Below are positions 54,420 through 59,340 of a DNA stretch of 59,340 nucleotides, in pieces. The stretch comes from a virus: the IMG/VR virus record IMGVR_UViG_3300035670_000235, positions 1 through 59,340 of that record, one strand, 5' to 3'. The notes under the pieces are model-generated. The model saw only the letters and a list, made by a program, of their open reading frames with translations. It made no database searches and was not told where the DNA came from. The translations under genes and the position numbers were made by a program. Position 1 is the first letter of the stretch, and every line of letters starts with the position of its first letter.

Positions 54420-55904
54420 TTGCTTGGCAAGATTTCGGCTTTGCCTGATGCTCAGAAGGCAGAGATCTTGCATCTGGTTGAGGAGCTAGAGAAAGCCCGT
54501 GAGGTTGAGAAAGCTCAGCGGGGCTTCCTCCAGTTTGTGAAGAGTCAGTGGCCAGCCTTCATCGAGGGCAATCATCACAAGGTGATGGCTAAAGCTTTCG
54601 AGCGGGTAGCCAATGGTGAGTGCAAGCGCATGATCATCAACATGGCTCCTCGTCACACCAAGTCCGAGTTTGCTTCCTACATGCTCCCGGCTTGGTTTCT
54701 GGGTAACTACCCGAACAAGAAGATCATCCAGTGTTCGCACACAGCGGAACTGGCGGTTGGGTTTGGCCGAAAAGTAAGAAACCTCGTAGCCTCCGACGAC
54801 TACCACAAGATCTTCCCCGATGTGGACTTGCAGGCAGATTCCAAGGCGGCAGGCCGCTGGAGTACCAACAAGGGTGGTGAGTATTTCGCCATCGGTATTG
54901 GTGGTGCGGTTACCGGTAAGGGTGCTGATCTTCTGATCATCGATGACCCTCATAGTGAGCAGGAGGCTGCCCTCGGAGATCCTGCGGTCTACAACAAGAC
55001 CTATGAGTGGTACACCTCCGGCCCTCGGCAGCGTTTACAGCCCGGTGGTGCGATCATCATTGTGATGACCCGCTGGCACCAGCGGGATCTGACAGGCAGG
55101 GTGCTAAAGGCTTCCATCGAGCGTGGTGGCACTGATGAATGGGAGGTCATTGAGCTTCCCGCTATCCTGCCCTCGGGTAATGCGTTATGGCCAGAGTTCT
55201 GGTCGCTGAATGAGCTAGAGGCGATTCGATCAGAACTGCCTGCGGGTAAGTGGTCGGCTCAGTATCAGCAGAACCCCACCTCTGAAGAAGGGGCGATTGT
55301 TAAGCGAGAATGGTGGCAGGTATGGGAGCGAGAAGACCCGCCGCCTTGTGAGTTTTTAATTCAGTCCTGGGACACTGCCTTCACCAAGAAGCAAACCTCG
55401 GACTTCTCCGCCTGCACCACTTGGGGCGTGTTTAAGTATCCAAATCCGGAAACCGGCGTAACACAGAACAACATCATCCTTCTGGACGCTGTGAAAGAAC
55501 GCATGGAATTTCCGGAACTAAAGAAAAAGGCATATGAGATGTACATGCAGTACAACCCAGATGCCTTCATTGTGGAAGCCAAGGCCGCTGGCGCACCGCT
55601 GATTTATGAGCTTCGGGCGATGGGGATTCCGGTATCGGAGTTCACCCCGAGTCGTGGTAATGACAAGGTGGCCAGAGTCAATGCGGTCAGCGATTTGTTC
55701 TCTAGCGGGGTCGTATGGGCGCCGCAGACTCGCTGGGCAGAAGAGGTTGTTGAGGAATTCGCAGCCTTCCCTAACGCCGAGCATGATGACTTGGTAGACT
55801 CCAGCACCCAAGCCCTCCTGAGATTCAGGCAGGGTGGGTTCATATCAATCGATAGCGATGAGCCGATGGAAACCGTTCGGCGCCGTCGCATCAACTATTA
55901 CTGA
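54420..55904 (+). CDS. Terminase large subunit
   Basis: A 494-aa packaging motor. ATPase: Walker A-like NMAPRHTKSE at about 73-83 (the R-x-x-K-S version of this TerL group), Walker B LLIIDDPH near 170-177, coupling motif VMTRWH at 214-219. Nuclease: SWDTA at about 315-319 with the first Asp, and EHDDLVDS near 453. It fits the P22/VP16-like TerL group, which cuts concatemers by headful or at defined ends. Start is TTG right after an in-frame TAA; no strong ribosome site. All late genes follow. Confidence 0.95.
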   Translation: MLGKISALPDAQKAEILHLVEELEKAREVEKAQRGFLQFVKSQWPAFIEGNHHKVMAKAFERVANGECKRMIINMAPRHTKSEFASYMLPAWFLGNYPNKKIIQCSHTAELAVGFGRKVRNLVASDDYHKIFPDVDLQADSKAAGRWSTNKGGEYFAIGIGGAVTGKGADLLIIDDPHSEQEAALGDPAVYNKTYEWYTSGPRQRLQPGGAIIIVMTRWHQRDLTGRVLKASIERGGTDEWEVIELPAILPSGNALWPEFWSLNELEAIRSELPAGKWSAQYQQNPTSEEGAIVKREWWQVWEREDPPPCEFLIQSWDTAFTKKQTSDFSACTTWGVFKYPNPETGVTQNNIILLDAVKERMEFPELKKKAYEMYMQYNPDAFIVEAKAAGAPLIYELRAMGIPVSEFTPSRGNDKVARVNAVSDLFSSGVVWAPQTRWAEEVVEEFAAFPNAEHDDLVDSSTQALLRFRQGGFISIDSDEPMETVRRRRINYY

Positions 55905-55911
55905 GGAAGGC

Positions 55912-56349
55912 ATGGCATCGGCTAAGCGCGAGGCAGTGGCGAGCGAGATTCGCAAATCCTACAAGAAGGGACTCAAAGCCTGCCCAGTTGCTACCCAAGA
56001 TGTGCATGTAAACCTTAAAAACCGCAACCATGCGATTAAAGAGTATGGTTATGGCCCTCTGAATCCAAACGAACCCAACCGCAAGTTCTGGCAAGCAAAG
56101 TCGGATATGTGGATGGTTCCTGCATCTGAAGCAAAGAAGTCCCGATGTGGAAACTGCGCTGCCTTTATTCAGACCCCGCAGATGCTCGATTGCATCGCCA
56201 AGGGGATGGAGGCAAGTGATGAGCCGCATCAAAGCAATGCCGAAGATGTCATCGAGGCATCGAATTTAGGGTATTGTGAGTTCTTTCATTTTAAGTGCGC
56301 CGGTGACAGGACATGCGATGCATGGATTGTTGGCGGCCCTGTCAAATAG
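55912..56349 (+). CDS. Conserved phage protein with cysteine cluster
   Basis: A 145-aa protein, ATG 55912, site GAGGAAGG. CGNCAAF near the middle, then GYCEFFHFKCAGDRTCDAWIVGG at the end: five or six cysteines probably bind iron-sulfur or zinc. The pattern CGNCxxF...GYCxxFxFKCAxxRTCDAW is a conserved protein next to terminase/portal in related phages. Function unknown; a role in packaging or connector assembly is possible. Confidence 0.72.
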   Translation: MASAKREAVASEIRKSYKKGLKACPVATQDVHVNLKNRNHAIKEYGYGPLNPNEPNRKFWQAKSDMWMVPASEAKKSRCGNCAAFIQTPQMLDCIAKGMEASDEPHQSNAEDVIEASNLGYCEFFHFKCAGDRTCDAWIVGGPVK

Positions 56350-56356
56350 GTAATTC

Positions 56357-58834
56357 ATGGCCATCGACAAGGCACTGGTTCCGCTAATTGCAGATGATCC
56401 TGATGCTCAAGTCGCAGAACTTGAGATCGATGTCATTGCGATGGGCGATGCTGCCCCGGCCATGACCATCAACGAAGATGGCAGTGTTGAGATTGATCTG
56501 GGTGGTTCCGAAGCTGCGGTAGCCACCGACCATGACGCCAACCTTGCTGACTTCATGAGTGATGGCGACCTCGCTTCGCTTTCCAATGAACTTGTGGGTT
56601 TGTTCGAATCCGATAAAGATTCTCGTTCGGATTGGGAAAAGACCTACATCAATGGCTTGAGCTTGCTCGGCCTGAAGATCGAAGAGCGTACCGAGCCATG
56701 GCCAGGCGCTTGCGGTGTGTTCCACCCGCTGCTCACTGAGGCAGTGGTCAGATTTCAGGCTCAAGCCATAACAGAAATCTTTCCCGCCCAAGGCCCAGTC
56801 CGTGGTGTGGTGATCGGTAAGCACACCGAGGAAAAAGACCGTCAGGCGGTCAGAGTTCAGGACTACATGAACTATCTGCTCACCGAGCGGATGGTGGAAT
56901 ATCGCTCCGAAACGGAGAAAATGCTGTTCTCGCTGGCTTTGGCAGGCAGTGCTTTCCGCAAGGTCTACTTCGATCCGCAGCTTAATCGCCCGGTGTCGAT
57001 GTTTGTGCCTGCCGAAGATCTCGTGGTTTCCTATGGAGCCAGCGACTTAGAAACGGCAGAGCGTGTATCGCATGTCATGCGCAAAACGCGCAACGACGTT
57101 CGCAAGCTGCAAGTCGGTGGCTTCTACCGCGATATCGATTTAGCTGATCCGGTCAATATCTCTAGCGATATTCAGACCAAGGAAGATGAATTATCGGGTG
57201 TGTCGCCCGGCGGTGAAGGCGACAGCCGTTATCAGATCATTGAAATGCTGGTGGATCTTGATCTTGCGGGTTTTGAAGATCAGGATGAAAACGGTTCCTC
57301 CACTGGAATCGCATTGCCCTATGTGGTGACCATCGACAAGAGTTCTCGAAACATCTTGGCGATTCGCCGTAACTGGGAAGAATCTGACCCGCTTAAAAAG
57401 AAGCGGGATCATTTCGTGCATTACCGCTATCTGCCGGGGGTCGGTTTCTATGCCTTCGGCCTTATCCACCTCATTGGTGGGTTGGCAAAGAGTGCGACCA
57501 GCATCCTGCGGCAGTTGGTGGATGCAGGCACTTTGTCCAACCTTCCCGGTGGCCTCAAGGCACGCGGCCTTCGCATCAAAGGCGATGACACACCGATCGC
57601 ACCGGGTGAGTTCCGCGATGTCGATGTGCCAGGTGGCAGCATCCGCGACAACATCACGTTCCTTCCGTACAAAGAACCTTCGGCAGTTCTCTATAGCCTC
57701 CTGAATAACATCATCGATGAGGGTCGGCGTTTTGCCTCCCTTGCTGATATGAAGGTGGCTGACATGAATGCCGAGGCTCCGGTCGGCACCACACTCGCCA
57801 TTCTCGAACGCACCATGAAGGTCATGAGTGCGATTCAGGCAAGATTGCATGCCTCGTTCCGTCAGGAGTTAAAGCTCCTCTCTGGAATTATCAAGGACTA
57901 CGACGAACCCGAATATCCCTACGAGGTTGAGGGTGGCGTCGAGATTAAGTCCGAAGATTTCGATGATCGCATCGATGTCATTCCGGTCAGCGACCCCAAT
58001 GCCAACAGCATGGCGCAGCGAATCATGCAGAGCCAAGCTGCCCTGCAGTTGTCTTCGACCGCCCCGCAGCTGTATGACATGAAGGTGCTGCACCGTCAAA
58101 TGCTCGAAAGCATGGGCATCAAGAATGTTGATGAGATCATCAAGCCGGATGAGTCGGAGACCCCGATTGATCCGGTGCAAGAGAACTCCAATGTAATCAA
58201 TCAGAAGCCAATCAAGGCTTTTGCATACCAAGATCACGCGGCTCACATTGCCGTTCACATGTCGCTTCAACAAAGCCAAGCATTCCAGATGCTGCAGAAC
58301 ACACCGGCATTTCCGGTTATGGCTGCTGCTCTCGATGCGCATGTGCGCGAGCATTTGGCCTTCCAGTATCGCCAAGATGTCGAAAAGCAGATGGGCATCC
58401 CGCTGCCGACCGAAGGCGAAGTACTGCCAGCCGACATCGAAAAGCGTCTCAGCCCACTCATCGCGGCGGCTGCAAGCCAGATGTCGATTGCTCAGGCCAA
58501 GATTGCCGAAATGCAGAAGAACGAAGCCTTGCTGCAAGACCCGATTGTCATGCAGAAGGAGAAGGAATTGCAGATTCGCGCAGCCGATGTTCAGCGCAAA
58601 GCGCAAGAAGCAGCGGCCAAGCTCGCTCAATCTGCTCAAACCGCTGCGGCTCGCAACGCTATCGAGGTCGAACGTATTCGATCACAAGAGAGAGTTGCAC
58701 AAGCTGCGGTACAACAGCGTATGATCGACACTGTTATCAGCGCCGAAACGGATCGCAAGCAGATAGATTCTGTCGAGATGCAAAAAGGCGTGGATGTGGG
58801 CCTAGAATTAGGTCGTCGAATTACTGGAGAGTAA
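56357..58834 (+). CDS. Portal protein (P22 gp1-like)
   Basis: An 825-aa protein, in the size range of P22-type portals. Conserved segments: ADFMSDGDLASLSNELVGLFESD, WEKTYINGLSLLGLKIEERTEPWPGACGVFHPLLTEAVVRFQAQAIT, GAGSAFRKVYFDPQ-type stem region (LALAGSAFRKVYFDP), FVPAEDLVVSYG, and a long C-terminal helical barrel (about 700-800) with Ala/Gln/Glu. It forms the dodecamer for DNA entry. Stop is 7 nt before a short downstream ORF (TTG). Confidence 0.93.
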   Translation: MAIDKALVPLIADDPDAQVAELEIDVIAMGDAAPAMTINEDGSVEIDLGGSEAAVATDHDANLADFMSDGDLASLSNELVGLFESDKDSRSDWEKTYINGLSLLGLKIEERTEPWPGACGVFHPLLTEAVVRFQAQAITEIFPAQGPVRGVVIGKHTEEKDRQAVRVQDYMNYLLTERMVEYRSETEKMLFSLALAGSAFRKVYFDPQLNRPVSMFVPAEDLVVSYGASDLETAERVSHVMRKTRNDVRKLQVGGFYRDIDLADPVNISSDIQTKEDELSGVSPGGEGDSRYQIIEMLVDLDLAGFEDQDENGSSTGIALPYVVTIDKSSRNILAIRRNWEESDPLKKKRDHFVHYRYLPGVGFYAFGLIHLIGGLAKSATSILRQLVDAGTLSNLPGGLKARGLRIKGDDTPIAPGEFRDVDVPGGSIRDNITFLPYKEPSAVLYSLLNNIIDEGRRFASLADMKVADMNAEAPVGTTLAILERTMKVMSAIQARLHASFRQELKLLSGIIKDYDEPEYPYEVEGGVEIKSEDFDDRIDVIPVSDPNANSMAQRIMQSQAALQLSSTAPQLYDMKVLHRQMLESMGIKNVDEIIKPDESETPIDPVQENSNVINQKPIKAFAYQDHAAHIAVHMSLQQSQAFQMLQNTPAFPVMAAALDAHVREHLAFQYRQDVEKQMGIPLPTEGEVLPADIEKRLSPLIAAAASQMSIAQAKIAEMQKNEALLQDPIVMQKEKELQIRAADVQRKAQEAAAKLAQSAQTAAARNAIEVERIRSQERVAQAAVQQRMIDTVISAETDRKQIDSVEMQKGVDVGLELGRRITGE

Positions 58835-58840
58835 TTTCTC

Positions 58841-59032
58841 TTGCAAGCTGAACAAGTGCTGGAGTTTTTGAGATCAGAACTTCGCAAATACATGAACGAG
58901 TATGCGGATAATGTCGCTACGGGTTCATGCCAAGACTTCGCAGAGTACAAAAGACTGTGCGGGGTGATCGAGGGGTTAGCCCTCGCAGAACGAGAAATCC
59001 TGGATATTAAGGATCGTCTCGAAAATAGCTAA
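58841..59032 (+). CDS. Small helical protein after portal
   Basis: A 63-aa protein with a TTG start and GGAGAG 11 nt upstream. EFLRSELRKYMNEYADNVATGSCQDFAEYKRLCGVIEGLALAEREI is mainly helical, the GxCxDxAxYxxxxGxIxGLxxAxxxI pattern of a small protein often found by portal genes. Possible portal-assembly helper; unknown. Confidence 0.68.
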   Translation: MQAEQVLEFLRSELRKYMNEYADNVATGSCQDFAEYKRLCGVIEGLALAEREILDIKDRLENS

Positions 59033-59044
59033 TGATTTAGCGCA

Positions 59045-59104
59045 AAGAAGCTCGCTTGCGAGCGCATATAGAAACCTTGTTTCTAAACGCGGAATGTCTC
59101 CGCG
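59045..59104 (+). promoter_or_regulatory. Three consecutive hairpins before GroES-like gene
   Basis: GCTCGC / GCGAGC (59050-59063), TAGAAAC / GTTTCTA (59069-59085), CGCGGA / TCCGCG (59088-59104), all perfect, none with a clear poly-U tail. Located between the 59032 stop and the GroES-like start at 59119. Possibly RNA processing or stabilising structures. Confidence 0.65.
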
Positions 59105-59118
59105 CAGTAGAGGTAGTA

Positions 59119-59340
59119 ATGACAAGCATTGCTCTCGTTAATCCGCTTCCAAAAGAAGCGAAATCGCCCCCTGAGAAGAAGGCAAGCCAATTGCCGGAAC
59201 CGAAGGGGTACAAGCTCTTGATTGCCCTGCCAGACGTCGAAGAAAAGACCGAAGGTGGCATCCTCAAGGCAACCGAAACGATCCGCAACGAAACAGTGGC
59301 CACCGTGGTGGGCTTTGTTTTGAAGCTCGGGCCGGATGCT
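59119..59340 (+). CDS. GroES-like co-chaperonin (5' part; continues at position 1)
   Basis: ATG 59119 with site AGAGGTAG begins a Lys/Pro-rich N-terminal extension (PLPKEAKSPPEKKASQLPEP), then GYKLLIALPDVEEKTEGGIL, the first beta-strand and mobile loop of GroES. The frame continues without a break into position 2 of the window. Full product 131 aa. Details are given at the 1-301 entry. Confidence 0.88.
   Translation, partial: MTSIALVNPLPKEAKSPPEKKASQLPEPKGYKLLIALPDVEEKTEGGILKATETIRNETVATVVGFVLKLGPDA
59214..59340. repeat. 127-bp terminal direct repeat (contig circularity)
   Basis: Identical to 1-127. The length equals a common maximum assembly k-mer, so it is probably the overlap left when a circular or circularly permuted genome is assembled, not a biological terminal repeat. 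Confidence 0.9.

Noticed and set aside
1-59340. CRISPR array, integrase, attachment site, lysogeny repressor
   Set aside because: No regularly spaced repeats and no tyrosine or serine recombinase motif or CI-like protein seen; the phage is taken as lytic.

Overview
The window is the complete, or nearly complete, genome of a tailed double-stranded DNA bacteriophage (Caudoviricetes). The first and last 127 bases are identical, so the contig closes into a circle of about 59,213 bp. The window start cuts through a GroES-like gene. Virion genes include terminase small and large subunits, a P22-type portal, scaffold, an HK97-fold capsid protein, head-tail adaptor/nozzle proteins, and very large coiled-coil or polyvalent proteins. 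There is no tail tape-measure, sheath or tail-tube set, which fits a short-tailed (podovirus-like) virion. Shine-Dalgarno sites, sigma70-like promoters, a holin cluster and an M15 endopeptidase suggest a Gram-negative host. No integrase, repressor, DNA polymerase or RNA polymerase was recognised, so the phage looks lytic and dependent on host Pol III and host RNA polymerase.

Layout. (1) 54.4-59.3 kb continuing through 0-34 kb, plus strand: late operon. Order: TerL, Cys-motif protein, portal, small protein, GroES-like co-chaperonin, scaffold, decoration proteins, major capsid protein, small basic proteins, head-tail adaptors, repeat-rich tail fibres (8.3-13 kb), lysis cassette (14-15.4 kb), nozzle and tail proteins, and four giant or long virion proteins (19.4-34 kb) ending in a 2,364-aa polyvalent LPD protein. 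(2) 34-41.7 kb: replication and recombination. Metallophosphoesterase, SSB-like protein, Sak-type annealase, PD-(D/E)XK exonuclease, RusA-like resolvase and a primase-helicase. (3) 41.6-51.8 kb, minus strand: an early/accessory region of about two dozen small genes, including an amidoligase next to a class II glutamine amidotransferase, a free-standing zincin and a second PD-(D/E)XK protein. (4) 51.8-54.4 kb: control region with two gene-poor stretches, TerS, a histone-like basic protein and the best promoters.

Three free-standing homing endonucleases of different types (LAGLIDADG at 6.1 kb, zinc-finger HNH at 13.1 kb, HNH at 38.7 kb) sit at gene junctions.

The most striking unexplained signal is a 15-bp palindrome, CATAACAATGTTATG. 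Seven exact copies and two 14-bp variants occur, all between 43.0 and 53.8 kb and all in junctions between early genes. Two copies carry an adjoining pair of hairpins whose stems differ by compensatory base changes. One of these lies just upstream of the amidoligase ribosome-binding site, downstream of a strong promoter. This looks like a phage-specific early regulon combining a DNA operator and/or an RNA element, with an amidoligase-amidotransferase module as a main target.
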